A stretch of DNA of 64,000 bases, taken from contig WPIO01000001.1 of the NCBI GenBank assembly GCA_009760855.2, positions 3,866,001-3,930,000 on the forward strand. The letters run 5' to 3'. Origin of the DNA: Cristatella mucedo. Its lineage: Eukaryota > Bryozoa > Phylactolaemata > Cristatellidae. The notes under the pieces were generated by a model. The model saw only the letters and a list, made by a program, of their open reading frames with translations. It was not told the DNA's origin and searched no databases. Positions 1 through 10,839 of the stretch are shown here, in pieces; positions within the stretch are counted from its first letter, which is position 1; each line of letters opens with the position of its first letter. The position numbers were made by a program, and so were the translations under genes.

Positions 1-1198
1 AGCAGTAGCTGGCTAATGAATGCATCGTCACTTTCATGACGTTGTGCCACTGTCCATCTAAGGGAACATGCTTGCTTGCTTGCTCGCTCTGGTACTCATG
101 TCAAAGTGAAGTCCCGTCAATAGATAATTCAGCAGATGCATTTGTCTATAGTGGCAGGATAGCCTTCAGCTGCTTTAGCCCAACCTGCAGCAGGCAATAT
201 AACAGCTTTGTTGCAGGTCTCGAATCCATGACATTGTTACTTAGGTGTGAGCACCTTACCAGTTAGGCTGGCGGCACGAAATCACCTGACTTGACCACAT
301 TTAAAAAGAAGTTAAAATCGAATCTGTTGATCCAGCCCTGTGTCCAATCGAACTGTAAGCAGCTGCCATTTTTTGCTAAAGCTCGAAGTAGATGCCTGAC
401 AACCCCTGCAAACGTGCTTCTCAGCAATTTGGTGGCTAGTTAGTTATGACTAAATTTGTGTACTGACATGCTGCTTCAGCAGAGAATTGGCACGTGCTTG
501 GGCTTTTTGGTTTTCAGTCTGATTTCCTATGGTGCCGTCTGGCTCTTGGTCGTGTGATGTTTGCAAGCTCGAGTATATACCACTGGCAATCAATTCAATG
601 GTTGATGCCGACTTGTCTAGGATTTGCACGTTGCTGCCTGATGTATGCATCTGCTATTGCTTTGTCATATGCCTGCCCTGTCTGTATTCTGGCCGATAGA
701 TGCGTCGCATTTCGTTTTGCGTGCTCCTGCATCTGCTAGAATCGATTTAGAAAAAAATAGCTGATATACAGCAGCCTTATCTGGGTAGGACTAGAAGAGG
801 TCTAGTGGCCTCTGTCTGCTTGCTGTGGGCAACAGAGAGCAGCCTGCTGCGGCGACTCGGACGTGCTTTTTTGCCACGACAAGTTCGAGCGCCTGACTGC
901 AGGGTTTAGATTCATTAGTTAGCTTGACATCCAAGAGCGCTTTGCATGTTGCTAAGCAACAGCTAGGCAGTTCTAAGGTTGTGGCACAAAAAACCGATCC
1001 TGTGACTTATTTTGGCGTTGGCTCTCTCATCACGTCCTGCGTCTTGGGCGGCATATGCACTTGGCCCCTTTGGATGCTTGGCGATCTGCCACTGTGCTTT
1101 TGAGCACCTCGTGTTTATTCTCCACGAGGAAGGGGGTTACGGTAGTTCATTTTCTGAGATGCAACTGCCGTGGTTGTGCCCTAGGATGTTTCTTGCAG
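1..1198. other. Upstream or intronic sequence before the first recognised PEX14 exon
   Basis: No convincing exon is visible here. The first half of the Pex14 N-terminal domain, which should precede the exon at 1199, was looked for and not found, so it probably lies left of the window. A short stretch at about 278-335 resembles the end of the local LINE open reading frame (the CCTGACTTGACCACATTTAA motif). Confidence 0.5.
278..335 (+). mobile_element. LINE ORF remnant
   Basis: The stretch CCTGACTTGACCACATTTAA followed by AAGAAGTTAAAATCG matches the C-terminal coding end of better preserved LINE copies in this window (near 29610 and 26180). The flanks do not align, so this is only a scrap. Confidence 0.5.
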
Positions 1199-1306
1199 AG
1201 CATGCTCTCTCTTCAGGCCTAACTGCCGACGAAGTTGCCGAAGCCGTTCGCAGGGCAAATGCCAGCTCGGTCGGTGGATCTGCAGCTGCTGCAGACGCAG
1301 GTGCAG
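1199..1306 (+). CDS. PEX14: PEX14 exon: end of the Pex14 N-terminal (PEX5-binding) domain
   Basis: The acceptor TTTCTTGCAG precedes AGCATGCT and the donor is GCAG/GTAGGT. The frame reads HALSSGLTADEVAEAVRRA then an alanine/serine/glycine linker. In the family this is the last helix of the small helical domain that binds the WxxxF/Y motifs of PEX5. The exon starts after one base of a split codon and ends after one base, which fits the exon at 5146 directly. Confidence 0.82.
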
Positions 1307-1717
1307 GTAGGTCTGCACCGCTCCTGCTGCAATCTGGGTGAGCCTTTACAGGGATTGCTGGGCTCACGTGTTTGCCATGTTTTGCCAGTGCTGATGATTG
1401 TCCATGGCCTTGCACGTGGTGTCTGGTGTTCTACGTGAAGTCGGTGAAGGTCAAGCTGAGTGAAAGTACTTCTGGTACCGGCCTGACCTGATGCCATTGC
1501 TGTTGTGTTGCAAGGTCTAGATAAAGAAATACCATTTTGGCTTTTTAATAGCAAAAGTCTATCCTTCTGTTGTTAAGCAGTTCGTCCCACGGCAATTAGT
1601 CATGCATGGTTCTGAAAGACTGCACTGCCTTTTAATCGAAGTATAAGCTAGTCTCCTTGCACTTGCATTTGCATCTGTCAGTGGCAGCACCGGTCGCTCT
1701 AGCTATGTATTCTCAGC

Positions 1718-1790
<73 letters not shown>

Positions 1791-2147
1791 GCTTACGCTC
1801 ACGTGCCGGCTTATGTGTGGGAGTTTGCGCACACTTATGCTTGCACACACACACACACACACACATACACACACGTGCACACGTATATAGATTGTTTTTT
1901 TAAAGATGGAGTAAGTTCGAGGCACCTGACTATAAATAAAGCCGAGGCTGAGTTCTGACGAAGCTGTCGAGGCCATGACAATGGGCAACAGTTTGGCACA
2001 CCTCTGTAATGGTCTATTGTAAAACCGGGTTGATGGGTTGTTCTTTCCACACCATTGAGTCATTGCATCATTTTGAACCGTGCCTGGCCTGTGGCTGTGT
2101 GCATGCGTGAATTGCCGTGCATGCATTGGTGTGCGAGCGCACGCACA

Positions 2148-2193
<46 letters not shown>

Positions 2194-3576
2194 CTGGTGT
2201 CTCGAGCATTGACGGTTCTAAACTTCCAAGCAGCAGTGGGCAACACGATGATTGAAGTCCCATCTATGAAAAGAGGCTGCTGGGCACTTGCAAAGTATCT
2301 TTCTTCACGACTTGTCTGCTTTTAGTCACACGTCAGAGGCCTGCAGTCTTTCTGCATTTCGAGATTTGAACTTCAGTTGTAGACTATCCTCATTAGGTTA
2401 GCAGATGCATGCAGCCTTTCAGGGATGTTGAGTAAATGAGTGTCTTGCTCAATAGCAACCACCGTTTGATAACACGTAATCAACACAGTAAATTTCTGGT
2501 GCACAGATGTTCATAGGTATCATGCAATCTCTGCGGTACATCAACAGGGACGCTTCGCGCGCATTCGCTAGCATCGGTGGCACCCGGCCTAGCTCCAGAA
2601 TGCATCGACAGTTAAGCTGCATTGCCATTGTTGTCTGGACCTGAGTCAGTACAGCTGTTTATAAGGTGCATCGCTAGTCGTGGTCTAAGGCAGACTGGTT
2701 GAGTATAGTGTAACTTCGTCCTCTTGCTTGCGCTGTTTCAGCTTTTGAAGCCAGTCACCAAGCCAACCCAGTTCATTGTGCCTGCAACTCCAGCAATGGC
2801 TCCTGGTCATCAGCTGCAGCAGGTCTTGTCTGTCTGTCTTGGGGGTCGGGTGTACAAGAGTTGTCGTCCCTTTTTTCTGCTTTTCGAAGGCCGTCTAGTT
2901 TGCAGTGAGCAGCCAACTCGGGTTTCTTTTTCTGCAACTCTTGACATGGAGTAAAAGTCTAGATTTGGCTCGACTCACGGCTGAAAACACAAACCCTGGT
3001 GCCACTTGGAAACCCTTTCGGCTACAGCCAAGCTTTCCCTTCTTCGAGGAAAAGCTTGGCCGTCTGGCCTCGAGAGTATCATACCTGAGCCCAATCGTGC
3101 CTGCTGTGGTGCACTCCGGCCGAAAGTGACTGCTTTTCTGCCCTCTGCAATTGACAACAACTTCCGTGCGGATCTTTTGAGGATTCCTGGCTACTGAATG
3201 GCGAGGAGTTGGGCCTCTTCTTTCTAGCCGTAGGCCAGCGCTGAAGTTACCCTGTGCATTCGGCACCGCCATCGAGCCACCCCCCTTCTCTGCCAGTGCC
3301 GGTTGTGACCTTCATGGGGCTACTATTAGTACTTGCTTCGGCCAGCTGCTGGTAGCAGTGCATGCAGGCTAGCGTTATAGAGCGATTTAATTGCAGCTGC
3401 AGCCTGCGTGACGACTGTCAGTCTGTCAGTGGTGGCTTCGGCTGGCATATGCAAACAGTCCCTGTGAAGACTGCTTTCTCCTCCTTATGCTAGGTGGTGT
3501 CAGCATGATGACGTCCTGATGAGGGCAAGTTTTGAGGCTTGCATTCACACAGTTGACCATTCCTAGACGGTGGTTG

Positions 3577-3643
<67 letters not shown>

Positions 3644-5762
3644 GGCGCTTACCCTTGTTCGTTCTTGAACAGAATCCATTGCCAATTTGGTCGAGCATCC
3701 AAGACAGACCAACTTGGGTGGGGGAGGCTCCACGTTGTCATTACTTGTTGATTCCCACGTGCCATAAATAAGCAATCGACTTGCCGTTATTTGGTTTCTT
3801 GCAGCCACCCTGCTGTAGAACAGCAGATGTTATAGGTCGGACAAGCCGTTTGGCACGAAAGACTTCTGCACTCTTACGAACGTAATATTCATGTAGTCTT
3901 TCTTGAATCGACGTTTCGTGGCAATCTCGAGCAATCGAGTAGCCATCGTCGAACGACTAGGCGGAGTGACTGTTCAAGCGATTCTCCGACCAAGCGGTTG
4001 TTCATTTTTAGCAGCACAAGCTCCCTGTGACTTGGGTGGGGGCGTAAGTTGGATGTTCTTTAGATTTAGGAAGTGCAAGCCTGGACATTACCTGTTCCAG
4101 TGGGTCTTCAGTGTCTATAGTTAAGGTCGTGTGTGCCATGTCTGAGTGCAGATGCTGTGGTGATTCGCCTGTACGATAAGGCAGGTCACGGTTGTTGTGC
4201 ATTTTGTCTTTACCACTCAGCTGGATCTTCTCTTTCAGCAACCACGTTTCTGTTCGAGCATGCAGCTCGCATTCGTTTTTCGCCGTTGGCTTTAGGCTGT
4301 TGGTTGGTAATCCGAACGGTTTCATCATTGAGGCATTAGGCACCCAGTGCTGTTCTACTGTTCTCCCTGGGCTGCAATGCTTTGAAATGATACTTGAATC
4401 TTGGCTTCGTCGACGTCGAAATTGGTTGCATTTTTCAGCATTTGTTCGACTCTGGTCAATCTCTCATGCATTGCAAACCGGGGTCGTGAGCTAGATGATC
4501 TCTCACGCAAAAAAATCTGCATCACGAGCTAGATGCTTTGCCGGTGGAGCAAATGTGTTCAGGCCTTTATTGTTGCATTTTAACTGGCTAGTTGTTCAAT
4601 CCCTAGCTCTGTCTCAGCAAGTTACTGTGACTCGCTCTAGTATACCATCCAGGGCTCCACTGCATTTGCACACAACAAATGTGGCTCACCGAAATGCTGC
4701 AGGCTGCTGCTGCATGAGTGTGGGGCTGCGGCTGCAGGCTAAGAGTTGACTTGGCTAATGCTTAACTTAAATTCTGCCTCGGCATTGATGGAAATGCTAT
4801 TATCTGAATAAATGGATTGCCTGGCCAAGATCGTTGAGAGCCCAAAGCATCCGTGCAATTCTGTATTGCATGATCTCTCCTCATCCTTTGCCTCTGCCAT
4901 CATCAGTCTGTGGACTCCCCTTTCCCCCATCCATTCAGTTTGCCATTTGGCGCACCTGCTATACAAGGTGTGCAATTAACGCCACTGTGTAGCGTTGAAT
5001 TTTTCCCGATGGTTGGTTGGCTGGAGAGTTTAGAGTGTGAGCCGGTGGCACAGCCAGCCTGTGCTGCCCCACCCCGCTTCCACTGCCCACCGTTTTCAGT
5101 GAGCTTACTCCACCACACGTGGTCAGACTTCCGATTACCTTTTAGGGCGACTACCGATGGCGACCATGGCACCCCCACAGCTACCCCTGCGACCACAGCA
5201 GGCCACGACGCCACCGCTACCTGCGCGTGTGGCTCGGCTGGCGTTCACGGCAGCAGCCGTCGGTGCCGTTGCTTACGGAGCGTACCACCTCTACTCGGTC
5301 GGTAGTCAAACGTTGCTGCTCTTTCACCTGCATCATGCACTAGCCGGCACACGACGATCAGCTGGTCGCCGAGGTGCCGATCGTGTTTTTGCCGCTTCCT
5401 TCTCGTAGGCTTACATAAAGCCTTATGCGCAGTCGAAACTCGATCGCCGCTCAAAAGGCTCCGCACGAGACGAAAGTGAGTCGGCTCTGCCGGCAGCCGT
5501 GGAACAGATGCTCGGCCGTCTCAGCGAATCGGTAGCCCAGCTCAGCCGCAGCGTCGTCGAGCAGCAGTTGCTGCTGCAGCAGCTGTCTGCACGCCTAGAC
5601 GGACAAAAAGTGAGAGCCCTGCGGCAGCTCGAGTGCGGCCACTTTGCCAATCGTACGCATGCCAGCTGTTGCAGATAGCTGATGCCAAGTGTGCATGCGA
5701 CTTGTCGTACAGACTGCTGCAGTACTTTGTAAGTTCACAGTACAAAACTTGTCTATTTGGGC

Positions 5763-5852
<90 letters not shown>

Positions 5853-8800
5853 TTTGTGTATTTGTGTATTTGTGTGTGTCTGGTATGTGTGCATATTGGT
5901 GTGCATATATGTCTGTGCGGGTGGGCAGGTGAGTTTGTGTGTGTCTGGTGTGTGCGTGTCTGCTGGCATATGTGTGTGCCGGCTTAATGTAATGTATCTC
6001 CGTCTGTAACTCCACAAAGAAACCAAGACCATGTGGGTGTTACCCAGGAGAGTTTTCTATAGCCCGTTACGCATGTGGTAGCAAACAGACTTAAATATGA
6101 GTTAAAAGCAACAAAAAAAGATTTCAATTTAGAGCCTGAGACGGCTGGAAGCTGAGGAGCGAGCGTTCGAGAGCACACTGGAGGAGATAGGTAGGCTGAG
6201 GAACTTGAGAGAAGCGATCTGTATGCTAGAGAGAGGATCTTGGAGTAGATTCGATGCTTGATGGGAAGCCAGTGAAGGTCGGATAGGAGTGGTGTGATGT
6301 GACAGCTACATTGTTGATGACGGTCCAGCCGAGCTGCTGCATTTTGCACCACATGTGTGTGTGTGTGTGTGTATTTATATATGTGCGTTTATATATGTGT
6401 ATTTATACATGTGATATGCTTCGCGTCACGAATCTCTTGAGTTGAAGGTTTTACCCGTTACTTTGAAAGTAAAGTAAAGAGTAAAGAGTCTGATGATTCC
6501 ACAGCCTTATTTATTTAGGGGCAGGAGAGCCTTAGCCGCTACTACCACCTCTCCGCTTGCAGTGGGCAGTAAATACTGCATGGTATTAGACTCGAACCCT
6601 TAGACCTGGGTATTAGACTCGATCCCTTAGACCTGGGTCCTTAAGCATTAGCACGGTACCCCTCTGCTAAGACTTAGGGGCATCTAACTGGGTGCAAATG
6701 GGGCTAATCTTTCGTCTGCACCAGCCACAAGATTTTTTTCTTTGCATATAGGAAGTCTGATAATGCCCATCCCCTTCCTCTGCCACTGAAGAGTGGTTTT
6801 CAATCCAAATGCTTATTATAGAGAAATAATAGGAATAATACATGTGTATAGCACCGTCATAGTACGAATATGTTTTTCTAGGCAGTTAAGCTATGCTACA
6901 ATAAGCCTAATATGTCAGTTTTGTTTTTACATTGTTCCACTTTCTGACTCGAGCTGTTTACCTGCCTCTAACTAGCCTCAAATCCATTGAAGATAATGTT
7001 TTCAATTTGAATGCCTCTACGTTCTTGAACTCCTTCCTGGCAGATGTGACAAACATTCCCCGACTTGAAGTCAGCAAAATGAACCCCAAAAAACATGTCT
7101 GTTCCTCACAGCATTTGCTCTGTCCATCTGAATATTGTTTTGTGCTTATGCATGCTGATACCGTACATGTTATCACTTGCCAATTGGCATGCTTCCTTTA
7201 CAGCATATGTAAAATGCCTAGAAAGAGATTTGATTATCTTAGGGTGCTATACAAATGTCATTATTATGTATTTACATCGATGTGCCGCACTTTCACGAAG
7301 CCCGACTAGTCTGGACGAGTATTGGCATTCTAATGTCGTGCATGTCGCATGCAATATCCCATGCATGTGCTAGCAACCATCTAGCAGAGCCCACATTACT
7401 TTCACTTCGGTGGTCGTGTCTTCGAAATTTCTTTTGCTAATTGCTAGTCGTGCTTTGTTTCGTGTGCAAAGACAGTAGTGCAAAAAGTCGCATGGGGACA
7501 CACGCTGAGTGAGCAATCTGAACGAGCAATTGTAGTAGGTACGGTGCCCTCTTATGGGACACCCAAGTTTTGGCTACTCATCACCCTACCCAGAAAATCA
7601 GGCTCCACGTTTCTGACCATTACCGTAGCTTGCCAAAAAGAAGGAGAACTCGACTCAAAGTCAAAGCGATTCCTAGTCGGTTGTATCTTCGAATTTTGTT
7701 GCCGGGGCACTTACGATCACTGCCATGATCATTGCCGGCCTGTGTACCTGCTGTTCTACGGGTCAGCGTTTAGTCACATGACCGACACTTTTGATGTCAG
7801 CTGTCGAGTGTGTGGGCTCGACCATTAGTGACTATTCATGGCTGTGTTTTCGTTTTTTCCTGTGTGTACTCGTGTGCCATTTGACAGGTGAGGATCTCAG
7901 CAAAAAAAAAACGCTTCAATGCTTCGGATCGCTCCTCTTTTTGGATATTGCAATTAGGTTTCTTTACCATCTTTGTTGGTGTGTTGGTAGGCTGTTTCAT
8001 ACAGGGAAGATCGCCTAACTGCAAGTCCGACCTCGTCCGTCGAAGAGCTGAAGTCAGAAATACAATCGGTTAAGCGACTGCTGCTAAGCAAGTACGTGCT
8101 TGTTTGTGTTGAACGTGTGTAGTACCTTTAAGCGATCGGATGCTTGGCATCGTGCACTCGCTGATCAATGTCGTTGGTGGCTGAAGTATTTCCACCGGTG
8201 AGTTTTGTTGAGCCGTCTGAGATGCTCCACGTACCTCCACTTGGCCCCATGGCCATACGAGTGATGATTGCCTGCCCTGCTGGAAGAGGGCCACCGATCC
8301 ACTCTTCTTTTTCCTTGCATTTTGCAACAAATGTAAAGCGCCTAGAAAGAGATTGAGTTCTCTGAGGGCGCTTTATCAAGTGCATTATTATTATTACTAC
8401 CGTGCACGCAAGCACTGCTGCCATATACATTGCAATTCTGACTGCAGTTCGGTGTGCTGCCGGGCTTGTGTTGGCAATTAATTGATTGACCACTCTTGCT
8501 AAGTAAGCCGCCAACCCGTATTCCACTAGGACTTTTGCAGTGGTTTCTGTTTTCGTCTACCTTTGATTCCGGAGTGAGCCTTCTTGCTCATTGCTTATAT
8601 GCAGTGTAGGATTCCGACATCTCTTCCCCCCCCGATGGTTCAACACATGAGTTTTACACATTAAAAACTTTTGAGTCGTGCACTCAGCATAAAGAATGTA
8701 TGTCCGCAGCTGCTGTGGATGTAAATTCTTTCGGGTAATAAAAGGGTTTTCTATGACGCCGGACGTACTAGTGTTGTTCATATGAAAATATTTATCGACA

Positions 8801-10839
8801 GCTCAAAAAAACATGTATAGGCTGTTGGTATGTGCGTTTTTAGTGTTATAATAATAATAATAATATATAATAATTCATTTGTATAGCGCCCCAAGAGAAC
8901 TAAATCTCTATCCAGGCGCTTCACATATGCCTCAGGGCTCGAGCCCACGACCTCAGCCAGACCTTGGTCGGGGCGAGCACCTTAACCGTGTTACTTTTCT
9001 CACCACTTTTCTGAATGACTATCCTTGTCTGACCAGACATAGAGGCCACCCGCTTTTGCGGTGTCTCTTCTCCTGTAGCAGATTTCATTTGATATCTCTG
9101 TTAAAGGTGTGCTTGTCCCAAATAAGGTCATGGTGAATGCAGTTGCTGACCGAGTCGTAGGCTCGAGCCCCGTGGCATGTGTGAATCGCGTGAATAGAGG
9201 TTAAGTTCTTTTAGGCCGCTATACAAATGAATTATGTTATATGTTATATCATCGCTCCATATTCATTCTATGACGTTCAAATCGGGTGACTGGCTAGACC
9301 ACTGCATCAGCTCCAAACAAGGATTCGTCAAAAAGTATTTCGTTGGCCTGGAGGTATGCTTAGGATCGCTATCCTGCTGCCAAATATAGTGACCCCTAAG
9401 CAGAGGAGAGCTTTGAAATCTAAATTGCTTGACCAACAATAACTTGAGTAAAGTGCTTATTGGCGGATCCTTGTTTAAAGAACTGTGGTGGGACGACGTT
9501 GTTTTTGAGCTGTCAGGAAATACTTTTGCATTATGTGCATAGCTTTAGTGTGTGTGGCTTAGCAGAAAACCCTCCTATTAACCGAACGAATCTACTGCCA
9601 CCGTATCTGTGTTGAATTTGCGAGCATTTTTTCGGCGTCCAGTGCATGTCAGCTCGACGCATTCCCTTCTGGGCAAGTTTGGGCACTTTACAAATTCCGA
9701 TCTGTCGATCGCATCGATGCTGCTCCAGAAGCGACGACAGTACGTCGCCCTTGCCATGATCCCAGGTCTGTCGCACCCGAGCAGCAGTGCGTGCACTCTT
9801 CGGAACCACTGCGACGTCCTTGTGTGCATCTCAGGCACTGCGGAGGCGTGGGGACACGAGCAGGCAGTCGCTCCAGATCGGCTGAGTTCCTGCTCCTGCT
9901 GGTAACCTTCTGGTGCTTCTCGCTGGCCTTTCTGCTGAGCCTGGCTGAGTGTATGGCTCACGCATCATCGTCGCTGGTGCTGCTCTGCCGCGATCTCTGC
10001 GTCCTTGAGCTTGCTGAGAGCAGCGCAGTCAGCTTCCTTGGCTAGTGGCTAGCTTTGGCTCTTTTGCTCGTTCGCCTGGAGTGCCTCTTTGACGTGCTAC
10101 TTCGTCGTCGATGTCTGTGCTGACTCTCGGTTTCGTAGACCCCTGTGTGCCACTGCTGTTGTAGTTGGCCTTCCGCGCATCCCAGTCAATCCGTCCGACC
10201 GCCGTTGAGGTTAAATCGTTCTGGGTTTGTTTTGCTTTCTTTGCTATCTATATCATCGCTGTTCCCATTTCTCTGTTGGTGTTTGTCTTTTCTGAGTTGC
10301 CCCTGTGCGAGTGTAGAGGTTAAACTCTTATGCTGCTCGGTGCTCTCTCCCTCTGGCGTGTCTCGGTCAGCCCACCGTCATCGTCACCACCTGCGCCTTT
10401 GCATCTCATCCCGTCAGGCACCAGTTCCCGCCGGCGCCCGTCACATCGCCCGTCCTTCCTGCCTGGCAAATGGATGACAGCAAAGACGCTTCAGCAAATG
10501 CTGCCAATCCTGCTGCACCAGCTTCAGCCGTCGCCAACACGAGCATTGATATAACGGTCAGCGGACAAGCCGTTCCTTCCGGGACAACTCCTTCGGGAAC
10601 TACGGCTGGCCTTCCTTCGTCATCTGCTGCTTTTGTGATGGTGAGCATATTTTTTGACGTTTTTTTCGTTCACCGATGATGACCTCTGGCAACTTTGATG
10701 AAGCCCCGTTGGCCACTTCCTGTTGCAGAATGGAAGCTCATTTGGTGATGGCCTCGGTGCTGGCACAGATCACGTCGAACAGTCTTGCTCTGACAGCACT
10801 GGCGCCGACGCGAGTCCTGCCGTCGCCAAGTCGGTCTGA
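1199..10839 (+). CDS. PEX14: PEX14 peroxisomal membrane docking protein (gene span, 5' end missing)
   Basis: PEX14 is the peroxisomal membrane component that docks cargo-loaded PEX5 (and, in animals, PEX19/PEX13) during matrix protein import. Seen here in order: the end of the Pex14 N-terminal domain (LTADEV-EAVRRA), a proline/glutamine linker, one hydrophobic segment (LAFTAAAVGAVAYGAYHLY), a coiled coil rich in L/Q/S, a conserved VEELKSEIQSVKRLLL block, then HQFPPAP--PVLPAWQ and a Ser/Ala/Thr-rich tail ending in TGA at 10837-10839. The segment order and the ELKSEI and QFPP blocks match my memory of vertebrate PEX14, which is about 377 residues. Exons 1199-1306, 5146-5297, 5409-5609, 8010-8091, 10418-10640 and 10729-10839 total 877 nt. 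All junction phases agree except 5609 to 8010, which needs one more exon or another boundary (see 6133-6190). The first exons are outside the window or not recognised. Introns carry microsatellites, SINEs, a Tc1 remnant and an antisense LINE. Confidence 0.92.
1720..1788. repeat. (CT)n microsatellite
   Basis: This is an almost perfect CT dinucleotide run in PEX14 intronic sequence. Apparent Ser-Leu or Arg-Glu peptides here are repeat translations. Confidence 0.95.
2150..2190. repeat. (AC)n microsatellite
   Basis: This is a perfect AC dinucleotide run. A second shorter AC run lies at about 1843-1870. Confidence 0.95.
3579..3641. repeat. (GA)n microsatellite
   Basis: This is a perfect GA dinucleotide run in the PEX14 intron. 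Confidence 0.95.
5146..5297 (+). CDS. PEX14: PEX14 exon: proline-rich linker and membrane segment
   Basis: The acceptor is CCTTTTAG/GGCGAC and the donor TACTCG/GTCGGT. The two leading G bases complete the codon left by the exon at 1306. The frame has a Pro/Gln-rich stretch, then ARVARLAFTAAAVGAVAYG and AYHLYS, a single hydrophobic helix with basic residues before it. This matches the one membrane segment of PEX14. The exon ends in phase 0 and joins AYIKPY of the next exon. Confidence 0.9.
5409..5609 (+). CDS. PEX14: PEX14 exon: post-membrane basic stretch and coiled coil
   Basis: The acceptor is TTCTCGTAG/GCTTAC and the donor CAAAAA/GTGAGA. Exactly 67 codons are open. After AYIKPYAQSKLDRR comes an acidic patch, then heptad-like leucines and glutamines (MLGRLSESVAQLSRSVVEQQ and LLLQQLSARL), as in the PEX14 coiled coil used for self-association. 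Confidence 0.9.
5766..5851. repeat. (GT)n microsatellite
   Basis: This is a GT run interrupted by one A, about 150 bp downstream of a PEX14 donor. Looser GT-rich sequence continues to about 5985. Confidence 0.95.
6020..6352 (-). mobile_element. CR1/L2-like LINE reverse-transcriptase C-terminal fragment (antisense to PEX14)
   Basis: On the minus strand the frame reads VQNAAARL, then CHITPLLSDLHWLPIKHRI and LSLAYRSL, the C-terminal block of CR1/L2-type elements that is also seen at 29260-29480. The later part (about 6180 down to 6120) has drifted but keeps the SGSKLKS motif. It is degenerate and truncated at both ends. Confidence 0.85.
6133..6190 (+). CDS. PEX14: Candidate PEX14 coiled-coil exon derived from an antisense LINE
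   Basis: The acceptor GATTTCAATTTAG and donor GAGATAG/GTAGGC bound 58 nt that read SLRRLEAEERAFESTLEEI. It begins in phase 0 and ends in phase 1. These are exactly the phases needed to join the exon ending at 5609 to the one starting at 8010, which otherwise do not match. The peptide is charged and helical and would extend the coiled coil. Against it, the sequence is the reverse complement of a degenerate LINE, so the open frame may be chance. Transcript evidence would decide. Confidence 0.4.
6497..6672 (-). mobile_element. tRNA-derived SINE, family B (degenerate, with internal duplication)
   Basis: On the plus strand it reads as the reverse of a SINE. It starts with CACAGCCTTATTTATTTAGG and AGAGCCTTAGCCGCTA, then CCGCTTGCAGTGGGCAGTAA, then a B-box-like GACTCGAACCC on the opposite strand. 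The B-box part is tandemly duplicated (about 6581-6634). Other copies lie at 16425, 21733 and 32518. Confidence 0.75.
6955..7275 (+). mobile_element. Degenerate LINE 3' end
   Basis: The stretch carries the terminal coding scraps, a 3' UTR of the type seen at 26220-26475 (TGCTTATGCATGCTGATACC), and the tail AAATGCCTAGAAAGAGATTT with ATTATTATG. Two codon-level stops and indels mark it as old. Confidence 0.75.
8010..8091 (+). CDS. PEX14: PEX14 exon: conserved ELKSEI block
   Basis: The frame reads DRLTASPTSS then VEELKSEIQSVKRLLLSK, closely like the ELKSEI-SLKGLLL region of vertebrate PEX14. The donor is AGCAA/GTACGT. Its two trailing bases join G of the next exon to make a lysine codon followed by HQFPP. 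The 5' boundary is uncertain: GGGAAG/AT at 8010 gives phase 1, while ATACAG at 8004 is the stronger acceptor but phase 2. Confidence 0.85.
8318..8400 (+). mobile_element. LINE 3' tail
   Basis: The common LINE tail is present: CAAATGTAAAGCGCCTAGAA, AGAGATTGAGTTCTCTGAGG, GCGCTTTATCAAGTGCATTA, then ATT repeats. Confidence 0.85.
8874..8993 (-). mobile_element. tRNA-derived SINE, family A
   Basis: Reading the minus strand: GTTAAGGTGCTCGCC (A-box side), GGGCTCGAGCC (B box), then the 3' part AGAGATTTAGTTCTCTTGGG and GCGCTATACAAATG. An ATT/AAT-rich run at about 8850-8875 follows its 3' end. Confidence 0.85.
9139..9232 (+). mobile_element. tRNA-derived SINE, family A (5'-truncated)
   Basis: It keeps GGCTCGAGCCCCGTGGCAT and GTGAATAGAGGTTAAGTTC with GCTATACAAATGAATTATG. 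The A-box half is missing. Confidence 0.75.
9233..9440 (-). pseudogene. Tc1/mariner transposase remnant
   Basis: On the minus strand the frame reads HYIWQQDSDPKHTSRPTKYF and LELMQWSSQSPDLNVIE, followed at once by a stop. QQD-DPKH-S and SQSPDLNPIE are hallmark catalytic-core motifs of Tc1-like transposases (second Asp of the DDE/D triad and the Glu/Asp end). The N-terminal part and the terminal repeats are not visible, so this is a dead fragment in the PEX14 intron. Confidence 0.85.
10418..10640 (+). CDS. PEX14: PEX14 exon: QFPP block and Ser/Ala-rich region
   Basis: The acceptor is CATCCCGTCAG/GCACC and the donor GTGATG/GTGAGC. After one base that completes a split lysine codon, 74 codons are open. 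HQFPPAPVTSPVLPAWQ resembles the QFPPSPSAPKIPSWQ block of vertebrate PEX14. The remainder is a low-complexity Ala/Ser/Thr tail. Confidence 0.93.
10729..10839 (+). CDS. PEX14: PEX14 terminal exon
   Basis: The acceptor is CTTCCTGTTGCAG. It is in phase 0 with the preceding donor. Thirty-six codons rich in Gly, Ser, Asp and Ala end in TGA. The acidic, unstructured C-terminus is typical of the family. No strong poly(A) signal was identified just downstream. Confidence 0.85.
   Translation, partial: NGSSFGDGLGAGTDHVEQSCSDSTGADASPAVAKSV

Larger units (their letters stand above)
1307..5145 (+). other. PEX14 intron with microsatellites
   Basis: No exon was assigned. It contains a (CT)n tract at about 1720-1788, (CA)n tracts at about 1843-1870 and 2150-2190, and a (GA)n tract at about 3579-3641. 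A short open stretch at 2742-2822 follows a fair acceptor (GCTGTTTCAG), but its frame does not fit the flanking exon phases, so it was not called. Confidence 0.6.

Noticed and set aside
1657-2325. Ser-Leu, Arg-Glu, Thr-His and Cys-Val rich frames on both strands here and around 3430-3800, 5540-6030, 38050-38910, 43060-43540, 46370-46660, 47050-47890 and 56945-57435
   Set aside because: They are translations of dinucleotide or tetranucleotide repeats. Real SPAG17 exons at 46789-46947 and 47446-47785 lie beside such tracts, and only the non-repeat parts were called.
2742-2822. Possible extra PEX14 exon after acceptor GCTGTTTCAG
   Set aside because: Its sensible frame is phase 0 while the flanking exons need phase 1, and the donor (CAG/GTCTTG) is weak.
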